Part shown: piece after piece, positions 1 through 6,393 of the stretch
How the letters are laid out: the number at the start of each line of letters is the position of its first letter
How positions within the stretch are numbered: the stretch's first letter is position 1
NCBI GenBank assembly: GCA_020434645.1
Contig: JAGRAK010000090.1
Span: 1 to 7,746 of the forward strand
Reading direction: 5' to 3'
Length of the DNA stretch: 7,746 nucleotides
Source of the DNA: Bdellovibrionales bacterium
Lineage (GTDB): Bacteria > Bdellovibrionota > Bdellovibrionia > Bdellovibrionales > UBA1609
Position numbers and translations under genes: made by a program
The notes under the pieces: generated by a model
The model's database searches: none
What the model was told of the DNA's origin: nothing
What the model saw: only the letters and a program-made list of their open reading frames with translations

Positions 1-131
1 TCAAACCAATAGTGCTTTTGACGCGAGAATAACCCTGGCCCCTCATTGACCTTTAAAGACATTACCCCAATAAGACCAGACACGATCACAACAAGAGCTC
101 CAACCTTAAATTCAGGGCTTGAAAATATCAT
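1..131 (-). CDS. mlaD: MCE-domain phospholipid-transport subunit MlaD, N-terminal part only
   Basis: Only the first 43 codons are present; the gene runs off the left edge of the window. The start is an ATG at 131-129 that shares an ATGA overlap with the stop of the ATPase gene. An AAAAGGA Shine-Dalgarno lies 11 nt upstream (149-143), slightly far. The peptide begins MIFSSPEFKVGALVVIVSGL: a short cytoplasmic lead containing the (S)PEFKVG motif typical of MCE/MlaD proteins, then one hydrophobic segment at about residues 9-26 that would anchor it in the inner membrane. In this family the periplasmic MCE domain that follows forms a hexameric lipid channel on the MlaE permease. That domain is outside the window, so the call rests on the N-terminal motif and on the position after mlaE and mlaF. 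Confidence 0.8.
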   Translation of the reverse strand, partial: MIFSSPEFKVGALVVIVSGLIGVMSLKVNEGPGLFSRQKHYWF

Positions 132-883
132 TCTGACTTAAATCCTTTTGCTAAAAACTTTTGCACAAGAGGTATTTTAGACTCAAAAAATGTCTCACGT
201 GTTCCTTGAAGCAAAACCCCACCTTTGTCTAGCATAACAATGAAATTACCGATTCTAAATGCTGCATGCAAATCATGCGTCACAATAACGCTAGTTGATC
301 CTGGGTGCTTTTCATGAGTTGTTTGAATCAAATCATCGACCATCTCAGTTAAAATCGGGTCAAGGCCTGTTGTTGGCTCATCATAAAGCAGAATTTCAGG
401 ATCTAAAGCTAACGCACGCGCAAGCGCGACTCGCTTGCGCTGACCGCCCGATAGTTCGCTGGGTAATTTTTTATGATGCTTATCTTCCATACCTGAATCT
501 TTAAGCTTTCTTGCTGCTGTTTCTAATACGAAATCCATCTTCCATGTTGGTCTGTGTTCCAATATAGGAAAACAAACATTTTCTATCACTGTCATATCGT
601 CAAAAAGTGCCGCGTGCTGAAATAAAACACCAAGTCTACAACGAAAGTCGATAATCTCTTCATACGTCATTTTCGCTAGATCTTTACCTAATACCTGCAC
701 TTGCCCCGATGTAGGTCGCAATAAACCTAGAATATGCTTCAATAAGACAGATTTACCAGTCCCTGAAAATCCAATTATGGTGGTAATTTGGCCTTTTGGT
801 ATATCTAGATTCAAGCCGTTTAAAATAAAATCAACACCGTCAAAGGTCTTGCGCAAATCTCGAATATGTATTGCGCTCTCCAC
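128..883 (-). CDS. mlaF: Mla-type lipid transporter ATP-binding protein MlaF
   Basis: A 251-residue ABC ATPase with all catalytic motifs: Walker A GFSGTGKS (38-45), Q-loop Gln89 in LFQH, signature LSGGQRKR (144-151), Walker B ILLYDEP (164-170) with Glu169, and switch His203. GTGKSVLLKHILGL after the P-loop and a signature followed by RVALARALALDP are characteristic of the MlaF/Ttg2A group. It should power retrograde or anterograde phospholipid movement between inner and outer membrane through the MlaE permease, at the cytoplasmic face. The start is a GTG at 883-881 that shares one base with the mlaE stop (TAGTG). A GGGGA Shine-Dalgarno sits 7 nt upstream, and no better start exists because the first beta strand begins at once. 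Its stop overlaps the mlaD start (ATGA). Length is close to the usual 250-270 residues. Confidence 0.93.
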   Translation of the reverse strand: MESAIHIRDLRKTFDGVDFILNGLNLDIPKGQITTIIGFSGTGKSVLLKHILGLLRPTSGQVQVLGKDLAKMTYEEIIDFRCRLGVLFQHAALFDDMTVIENVCFPILEHRPTWKMDFVLETAARKLKDSGMEDKHHKKLPSELSGGQRKRVALARALALDPEILLYDEPTTGLDPILTEMVDDLIQTTHEKHPGSTSVIVTHDLHAAFRIGNFIVMLDKGGVLLQGTRETFFESKIPLVQKFLAKGFKSE

Positions 884-1725
884 TATTTAATCCCCATAAC
901 TTTGTAATAAAAACGAATCACGTTTGTCATAAAAAAGTTCATAATGATAATCATGACCATACTGTAGACCACGCCGGTGTTGGTTGCCTCTCCCACACCC
1001 TTAGCGCCGCCCTTGGTATTATACCCTCGATATGTGCATATAGACGCGAAAATTAAACCGAAGGCCGCAGATTTAATTAAGCCTTCATTTATATCACGCG
1101 GGTTTAACCACAACTGTATTTTATCCCAAAATATGGCTTCATCTAAACCCAACAGCTTAACACAAAGAACATACGCTCCTGTCATAGCAACAAAATCAAA
1201 TACTCCACAAAGAAGTGGCATTGAAATAAATGCAGCGAGTATTCTCGGCGAAACTAAGTACTGTTTTGGGTCAAGGCCCATAACTTCTAGTGCGTCAATT
1301 TGCTCAGATACACGCATTGTTCCGATTCGTGCAGCCATCGCGCCACCCGCTCGCGCAGAAACTATAAGCCCGGTCAGAACTGGGCCGAGCTCTCTTGTGA
1401 TCCCGAGTGCCACAGTTGGCCCCACTAAATTCGTTGCATTTACTAAGTTAAATCCAAGATATATTTGGTATGACATAGCCATACCGGTAAATGCTCCAGT
1501 CAAGACGATTATGAGAATGGATTTGTTACCAACAAACTCAATATGTTTTATTATTTCATCAAAACGATAGGGCTTCACAAAAATGAGTCGAATCGACTCG
1601 ATAAAAAATATGATGACCGCCCCTGTCTCAGTCAAAAAATTAAATATAATTTTCCATAGGGTCAGAAAAGCGTGATCAATAGCCTGGTTTAGACGCTCTC
1701 GTGAAGCAAGCCATGCCTTAATCAT
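883..1725 (-). CDS. mlaE: Mla-type lipid transporter permease MlaE
   Basis: A 280-residue integral membrane protein of the MlaE/Ttg2B/TGD1 permease family. The family core is clear: RELGPVLTGLIV at 111-122, then SARAGGAMAARIGTM and EQIDALEVMG (141-150), and near the C-terminus GAKGVGEATNTGVV (240-253). Hydrophobic stretches at roughly 33-50, 69-90, 100-122, 161-190, 215-232 and 252-270 agree with the known fold of an N-terminal interfacial helix and about five membrane spans. Two copies are expected to pair with two MlaF subunits and a hexamer of MlaD in the inner membrane. The start is an ATG at 1725-1723, sharing ATGA with the stop of alr. AAGGGTG lies 5 nt upstream (1737-1731). The E-F-D gene order differs from the F-E-D order of E. 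coli mla. Confidence 0.93.
   Translation of the reverse strand: MIKAWLASRERLNQAIDHAFLTLWKIIFNFLTETGAVIIFFIESIRLIFVKPYRFDEIIKHIEFVGNKSILIIVLTGAFTGMAMSYQIYLGFNLVNATNLVGPTVALGITRELGPVLTGLIVSARAGGAMAARIGTMRVSEQIDALEVMGLDPKQYLVSPRILAAFISMPLLCGVFDFVAMTGAYVLCVKLLGLDEAIFWDKIQLWLNPRDINEGLIKSAAFGLIFASICTYRGYNTKGGAKGVGEATNTGVVYSMVMIIIMNFFMTNVIRFYYKVMGIK
891..895 (-). promoter_or_regulatory. Shine-Dalgarno supporting the GTG start of mlaF
   Basis: GGGGA on the minus strand, in the last codons of mlaE, 7 nt before the GTG at 883-881. Together with the TAGTG stop-start overlap it supports translation of mlaF coupled to mlaE. Confidence 0.65.
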
Positions 1726-2876
1726 GTATACACCCTTGGTATTCGAGAGCTAAAGTTCGTGAGTATTTCATAGGCATTCGTATTAATTCGACCCGCAAGA
1801 TCCAGTGCTGTTAGTTTGCGCTGATCTTGCTCGCCCAACACTATAACCGGCTCACCCAATCGACATGCATTAAGTTTATCTAGTTCTGTAACATCAAGCA
1901 TAGTAAAGTCCATACATACAATTCCTGAGACGCCAACTTCATGTCCGCGAAAAAGCATCTTCCCCTTATTTGAGAAATGTCGAGTGTAACCATCAGCATA
2001 TCCAATTGGAAGCACAACAATAGTAGAGTCACGCTCGGCTATGAATTGGCCACCATAAGACACAGTTTGCCCCTTTGCAATTTTTTGAATATGTGACACA
2101 ACTGATTCAACCTGCATCACGGGCTTTAATTCAATAGAAGCCCAGCGCGCCTGCACTTCTGAGTCATCAGTAAGAAGCGGTGCTTTAATTCCATACAATG
2201 ACAAGCCAGGTCGGGCGCCTAAAATAGTATTTTTTTCTCTATGTGATGCCAAGGCGATAATTCCGCCGCTGTTCAGCAAATGAATCTTCAATTTCAGCCC
2301 TGAGAACACTGGCAAAACACTATTGAATCTCTCAATTTGATTTTTAGTTCGCGAACCGTCTGTGCCATAATCCTCTGATGACAAAAGATGACTACATAAA
2401 CCCTCAAGTTTTAACTGAGTATTCGATTTAAAAAAATCGCTTATGGCTAAGGCATCACCCAACTGAAAACCGAGTCGATTCATTCCTGTATTTAATTTTA
2501 TATGCACAGAAATCGGATGACGCACAGCTGCCTTAAGCAATACTTGCAGGCTATCCCAGTTACTCACTACGGGTGTAATTCGTTCATTTACAATAGTTTG
2601 CGCTGCAGACTCATCTATCAGTGGATCAAATAATAAAATATTAACCGCAGAAAATCCTGCTGAGCGTAACTCTTGAGCCTCCTCAATTCGCGTAACACCT
2701 AAATATGAAACATTTTCGTCAATTAATACTTTTGAAACCTGCACAGCTCCATGCCCATAAGCATCTGCCTTAACCATAGGGCAAAAAAACAAATCATCAT
2801 TTACTTGCTGACGCAATGTCCTCAGATTATGACGAAGATGATCGAGCCGAATTTTAGCGACTGTGGGCTGCAGCAT
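1722..2876 (-). CDS. alr: Alanine racemase (PLP-dependent)
   Basis: Converts L-alanine to D-alanine for peptidoglycan in the cytoplasm. With the start at 2876 it is 384 residues, usual for Alr. The N-terminal barrel has the PLP-lysine motif MVKADAYGHG (Lys36). The conserved MNRLGF and LNSGG segments follow, then the second-subunit catalytic tyrosine in VSYGG (Tyr274), the GYADGY loop (292-297), the CMD motif (321-323) and the closing RIPRVY. All expected active-site residues are present, so the enzyme should be active. The longer start at 2885 would add MLK, but its only purine tract touches the ATG. The ATG at 2876 has AAAGGA 8 nt upstream and gives the typical MLQPTVAKIRL-type beginning, so it is preferred. 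The gene begins 23 nt inside the upstream gene and ends overlapping mlaE by 4 nt. Confidence 0.95.
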   Translation of the reverse strand: MLQPTVAKIRLDHLRHNLRTLRQQVNDDLFFCPMVKADAYGHGAVQVSKVLIDENVSYLGVTRIEEAQELRSAGFSAVNILLFDPLIDESAAQTIVNERITPVVSNWDSLQVLLKAAVRHPISVHIKLNTGMNRLGFQLGDALAISDFFKSNTQLKLEGLCSHLLSSEDYGTDGSRTKNQIERFNSVLPVFSGLKLKIHLLNSGGIIALASHREKNTILGARPGLSLYGIKAPLLTDDSEVQARWASIELKPVMQVESVVSHIQKIAKGQTVSYGGQFIAERDSTIVVLPIGYADGYTRHFSNKGKMLFRGHEVGVSGIVCMDFTMLDVTELDKLNACRLGEPVIVLGEQDQRKLTALDLAGRINTNAYEILTNFSSRIPRVYT

Positions 2877-4368
2877 CTTTAGCATCCTTTACAACAAAAT
2901 CTGGAACAAATTTTAACGGCTGAGCTGCTAAACAAATCTTATTGTGTCCGACTTTTTTAATCTCAAGCAATGCTGACTCTGAAGATTTCAACAAGCCCTC
3001 TATATCATGACATAAATAAGGGTATTCACTAATACCGATACTCACTGTAATTGATCCAGATCCACCTAAAATACTGGTTACGTCGGCGGATTCGATAATT
3101 CTTCTTAGGCGCTCAGCCTTAACTGCTGCCCCCCGCCTGTCTGTATGTGGCAAACAAACTAAAAATTGATCTCGTTCGAAACGCCCAATCAAATCATTCA
3201 GCCTGCTGTTTGCTACGAGAATTTCTGAAAAAGATTTTAAAAGTCTACTCATCACTTTGTCAGTGTTAGATAACGTTAAGTCTTCAAAATGATCGATAGA
3301 TATTCGAAGTAGAGATACCGGTCGGGTTATACGGCGTGCCCTTGAAATCTCTTCTCTAATTTTTCTAAACATAAAATCAAAATTTAAAACTTCAGACTCA
3401 TCATCATAAACTGAAAACTTCTTATATTTGTCGGTCAAACTGAGTACACTAAAATGCCTTTGCATCATAAGCAGACAAGTTTGCATGTAACCGCTGTCGG
3501 CTTCATTGTCTTTAAATATCTGGCCTTTTTTAGCTGGTATAATAAATATGCCCAGTACTTTACCCTCATGAATAAGACTGAAAAATAAAGCCTGCTCTCG
3601 CAATAATCCATTTGATACAAAATCATGAAGGGCTCTAACCCGATGTGGGGTCAATAGCATCGATGTTTCAAACCCAGGCTCACGCTCTGCCAAATCAAGC
3701 CCAACATCGCGTAAATCTGAAGCACCTAAACCCACAGCATCTGATGCAACAAGAGATTTTTTAGATTCTAAATAGCTAAAGAATAAGGCGGTATCTGTTT
3801 TAAATATTCGAATTGCTTCTTTTAACCAAACTTGAATGGCCTGCTCTTTTGTTTTTGTTGACTCAAGAGATTTATACCAAATATTAAACATAGCAAAATC
3901 GACACTCGGACGTTCTTGGTCACCACCACTTGCCTCATTGAGCTGTTCATTCAAATACATGTAGTAATCATTTTCAGCTGCCCGATCTACCGCACGCAAA
4001 AGCTGAAGCGGGTGCTGAGTCGGCCAAACCAAACAGTCATAAATACCGAACTCATACATTGTGCATGCGGCATGCAAATGCTGCTCTTCACACAACATGA
4101 TGATCTGTACCTCGGGTAGAATACTCTGTAATTTTTCAACTGCCTCTAAGCGGGCACTGTCATTAGGGAAAAATTTATCGTCACTGTAGTAGAACAAAAC
4201 TATATGTGGAGGATTTTTAATAATTTCTTCCCAAAGACTTTCTATCGACACCCGGTGTTCAGTGTTATAGCCTGAGTCCTCTAATGCCGTACAGACGTCA
4301 CGCCCTCTCTCAAGATGAGAGTCTGCAACGAAAACTACAAATGAAGATCTATAAGGTTGCAGATTCAA
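2854..4368 (-). CDS. Receiver-GAF-GGDEF protein with degenerate catalytic sites, possible c-di-GMP receptor
   Basis: A 504-residue cytoplasmic protein with no membrane segment. Residues about 9-138 fold like a response-regulator receiver, but the phospho-acceptor position after beta-3 (PHIVLFY) is Tyr60 and the conserved switch Lys is replaced (DCLVWPTQ). Residues about 155-312 look like a GAF domain. Residues about 325-485 are a GGDEF domain (SIDHFEDL, then VSIGISEYP, then KKVGHNK) whose active-site loop reads RFERDQF (396-402). The metal Asp of DxDHF is Ser357. RLND (389-392) preserves the RxxD inhibitory-site motif exactly five residues before the loop. Diguanylate cyclase activity is therefore doubtful, and cyclic-di-GMP binding is plausible. 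The start is TTG, overlapping the sensor stop as TTGA, with GAGGA 7 nt upstream. The C-terminal tail (KDAKDAAAHSR) overlaps the start of alr. Confidence 0.85.
   Translation of the reverse strand: MNLQPYRSSFVVFVADSHLERGRDVCTALEDSGYNTEHRVSIESLWEEIIKNPPHIVLFYYSDDKFFPNDSARLEAVEKLQSILPEVQIIMLCEEQHLHAACTMYEFGIYDCLVWPTQHPLQLLRAVDRAAENDYYMYLNEQLNEASGGDQERPSVDFAMFNIWYKSLESTKTKEQAIQVWLKEAIRIFKTDTALFFSYLESKKSLVASDAVGLGASDLRDVGLDLAEREPGFETSMLLTPHRVRALHDFVSNGLLREQALFFSLIHEGKVLGIFIIPAKKGQIFKDNEADSGYMQTCLLMMQRHFSVLSLTDKYKKFSVYDDESEVLNFDFMFRKIREEISRARRITRPVSLLRISIDHFEDLTLSNTDKVMSRLLKSFSEILVANSRLNDLIGRFERDQFLVCLPHTDRRGAAVKAERLRRIIESADVTSILGGSGSITVSIGISEYPYLCHDIEGLLKSSESALLEIKKVGHNKICLAAQPLKFVPDFVVKDAKDAAAHSR
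2885..2890 (-). promoter_or_regulatory. Shine-Dalgarno selecting the second ATG of alr
   Basis: AAAGGA on the minus strand, with 8 nt between it and the ATG at 2876-2874. The tract overlaps the first base of the alternative ATG at 2885-2883, so it cannot serve that codon. Confidence 0.65.
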
Positions 4369-6251
4369 GTGTCGATCCTCAACTTAGGTTTACGAATAGA
4401 TACACCACCCTTTTCATTAGAAGGCTGGGCACTTTTCTTTTCATCTGGATTTAATGTTAAATCTTTTACCACCTTCACCTCTTGAGGGGCGGCTGCAATA
4501 GGAGCTGGTGGCAATTTAATCGAACTGCCCTCGGCCACCAGTTTAGGTAACACAATTGGCTCTATTTTTTTTGCAAGAGTGTCAGCCTTAACAGGCTCAT
4601 CACTCAACTTCACTGCCGTCGGCAATTGAATTGATATGCGAAAACCCATCGAGCCAATAGCCTCTACAGTCACTTCACCGTTAATCTCGTGAAAATAATT
4701 TTGAGCAAGCGCAAGATCGAGCCCCATAATTTTTGATTTCGGAACTGTAACTTCAAATGGCAAAAACAACTTTCTTCTGACCTCAGATTTCAACTCCACT
4801 CCCTGACCCTCTATTGAAATCAAGGCCATCCCACCATTTTTTTCAATATTCAAAAGCAGCTTTTTATTACTCGTCGCTGTCTGAATTGTCTGAACGACGT
4901 AAGAAAAAATTGATTTGATACTATTTTTCAATTCATCATGGTTGCCCCTTACTGCACAATCCGCCTTAAAATTCTCTTCAAAATGAATTCCGGCTGCGGT
5001 CATTTCAGCTCGAAATGCACTCACAACCTGGCTCACAATAGGATTCAAAGTCAAAATTTCTTGCTCACCGCTTGAAATATTGAGTGCCTTGATCATCGCG
5101 TCTGAAAATGCCCGCACTTTTCGGGTCTCGTTTGTGATTTTATCGAGCGAATCCTTTAATGCTTTATTTTCATTTTTACTGTCGACTATCTGCATATGGC
5201 CAACAATTGATGCTGTTGGCCGTCGCAAATATCGAGCTACAGCAGATGCAAAATCACGCAAACTATCACTGCCAGTAGCCACAACCATTGGTGCAACTTT
5301 CGCTGATGCCTGCATCAAATCTATATTCTGTTTCATTATTTCAATTTTTTTCATTTCACTTGAAATAAAATAAATTACAGCCAACGCAACAATTAACATT
5401 AATGACAGGCACACTATAGCAATTTGAAATATAAATTGAGTAAGAAAACCACCACGTGCGCTTAAAGGAGTGGCGGCCACGACGTAAAGATTCGTACCAT
5501 TAATTTTATCATATCCACCAACAAGAGCATCTCCTCCAGCACGACCCACTTCGCCTGTAAACTCAATCGCCTGATTTTTAATGAGATGTGCTACAAGCGG
5601 ATGCGTTGTGATTTTGCTTCCGACATATTGCTGATCTGGATAACTAAACGTACCACCTTGCCCGTCGACAACAAATACCGAATTCTCTTCACCTTTTGAA
5701 ATAATATTGATATCAGAAAAAATACTTGTTGGCAGAACCCCAACTGATATTCGACTGTGAAGATTATTGTCGACCTTCACTTGCACCTCAACTAGAAGCA
5801 TGAAGTAAACTTGACCGTCAGGCATCGCCACGCGTGCCCAAGACAATTCTTCGCCCTTCACCTTGGCCAGCGGCAATGATGGAATTATTTCTTTTAACCA
5901 TGCCGCCGTCATTGCTGGAGTTTTACTTTTTAATCCCTCTACACCCCAACCATTAGTTTCTGATGATGACTCAGTCAAAAGACCGACGGCAACGAAATCA
6001 CTTTGTTTTAGCGCAACAAGATCCTGTAGATTCTGCGATTCTTTCTCAATTAGCTTGGCCAAGCGATCAGCCAACTGTTCACTTTGCAACTCAACAAGTG
6101 ACCGCGTTGAACGTCTCAACTGAAGCAGAAGTGATTGCTTAGATTTTATAGAGTCTCGACTAACTAAATTTGTTAGCATAAAGCTTGCGGCAAATGCCAT
6201 GGCGAGCACACCAATCATTGCCGTTAGCGCGACCTTAAAAGGCATTTTCAT
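4365..6251 (-). CDS. Membrane histidine-kinase-like sensor with Cache-type periplasmic domain, probable pseudokinase
   Basis: A 628-residue protein with TM1 at about 8-28, a periplasmic sensor at about 30-270, and TM2 at about 273-297. The membrane-proximal end of the sensor (VFVVDGQGGTFSYPDQQYVG) resembles Cache domains. The cytoplasmic part aligns with HisKA/HATPase. The H-box segment ARYLRRPTASIVGHMQIV has Arg340 where phospho-acceptor His belongs. The N-box (IKSIFSYVVQTI) lacks its Asn, G1 is EGQG instead of DxGxG, and G2 is GLDL instead of GLGL. A Pro/Ala/Lys-rich, probably disordered tail (about 546-628) ends in a basic stretch. The ATG at 6251 is preferred because GGGAAGG lies 6 nt upstream; a TTG at 6272 would add seven residues but is poorly supported. 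It heads the operon and overlaps the next gene by 4 nt. Autophosphorylation is unlikely; a conformational signalling role is inference. Confidence 0.85.
   Translation of the reverse strand: MKMPFKVALTAMIGVLAMAFAASFMLTNLVSRDSIKSKQSLLLQLRRSTRSLVELQSEQLADRLAKLIEKESQNLQDLVALKQSDFVAVGLLTESSSETNGWGVEGLKSKTPAMTAAWLKEIIPSLPLAKVKGEELSWARVAMPDGQVYFMLLVEVQVKVDNNLHSRISVGVLPTSIFSDINIISKGEENSVFVVDGQGGTFSYPDQQYVGSKITTHPLVAHLIKNQAIEFTGEVGRAGGDALVGGYDKINGTNLYVVAATPLSARGGFLTQFIFQIAIVCLSLMLIVALAVIYFISSEMKKIEIMKQNIDLMQASAKVAPMVVATGSDSLRDFASAVARYLRRPTASIVGHMQIVDSKNENKALKDSLDKITNETRKVRAFSDAMIKALNISSGEQEILTLNPIVSQVVSAFRAEMTAAGIHFEENFKADCAVRGNHDELKNSIKSIFSYVVQTIQTATSNKKLLLNIEKNGGMALISIEGQGVELKSEVRRKLFLPFEVTVPKSKIMGLDLALAQNYFHEINGEVTVEAIGSMGFRISIQLPTAVKLSDEPVKADTLAKKIEPIVLPKLVAEGSSIKLPPAPIAAAPQEVKVVKDLTLNPDEKKSAQPSNEKGGVSIRKPKLRIDT
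4376..4380 (-). promoter_or_regulatory. Shine-Dalgarno supporting the TTG start of the receiver-GGDEF gene
   Basis: GAGGA on the minus strand, 7 nt before the TTG at 4368-4366 and inside the last codons of the sensor gene. It supports the rare TTG start, as does the absence of ATG or GTG codons before the first beta strand of the receiver domain. Confidence 0.65.
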
Positions 6252-6257
6252 ATGCGA

Positions 6258-6264
6258 CCTTCCC
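6258..6264 (-). promoter_or_regulatory. Shine-Dalgarno of the sensor gene
   Basis: GGGAAGG on the minus strand, 6 nt before the ATG at 6251-6249. It decides the start in favour of 6251 over the in-frame TTG at 6272, which the same purine tract follows rather than precedes. Confidence 0.75.
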
Positions 6265-6315
6265 TGGTGCAATTATTCTCAGTATCACGCAAAACACTAA
6301 GAGTTGCGCATATTT

Positions 6316-6343
6316 ATTGTACTTTCACTCTGATTTAAGTCAA
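6316..6343 (-). promoter_or_regulatory. Sigma-70-type promoter for the sensor-alr-mla operon
   Basis: On the minus strand, TTGACT (6343-6338) matches the -35 consensus at 5 of 6 bases, and TACAAT (6321-6316) matches the -10 at 5 of 6, with a 16-nt spacer. Transcription would start near 6309, giving a leader of about 58 nt before the ATG at 6251. It is the only convincing promoter seen ahead of the six overlapping genes; promoters inside coding sequence cannot be excluded by eye. Confidence 0.6.
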
Positions 6344-6377
6344 TAGTACGCCGGTGTTCCATTTTTAAGTGGCACTG

Positions 6378-6386
6378 TGCTATAAG
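6378..6386 (+). promoter_or_regulatory. Extended -10 promoter element for nadB
   Basis: TGCTATAAG is an extended -10 (TGn followed by TATAAG, 5 of 6 to consensus). There is no recognisable -35 at 16-18 nt upstream, as is common with extended -10 promoters. Transcription would start at about 6392-6395, on or within two bases of the nadB GTG at 6394. Confidence 0.5.
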
Positions 6387-6393
6387 TTCGCCT

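Noticed and set aside
977..1570. A 197-codon open frame on the plus strand
   Set aside because: It lies wholly antisense to mlaE, whose protein is clearly conserved. The antisense translation has no recognisable domain and no ribosome site, so it is a shadow frame.
5080..5373. A 97-codon frame on the plus strand
   Set aside because: It is antisense to the cytoplasmic half of the sensor gene, with no domain or ribosome site.
6252..6309. Possible hairpin in the operon leader (GCGCAA pairing with TTGCGT)
   Set aside because: Six pairs including a G-U around an 11-nt loop, with no U-tract and no match to a known riboswitch; too weak to call.
6317..6345. Alternative plus-strand promoter TTGTAC with -10 TCAATA for nadB
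   Set aside because: The -10 is far from consensus and TTGTAC is largely the complement of the operon -10; the extended -10 at 6378 is better.
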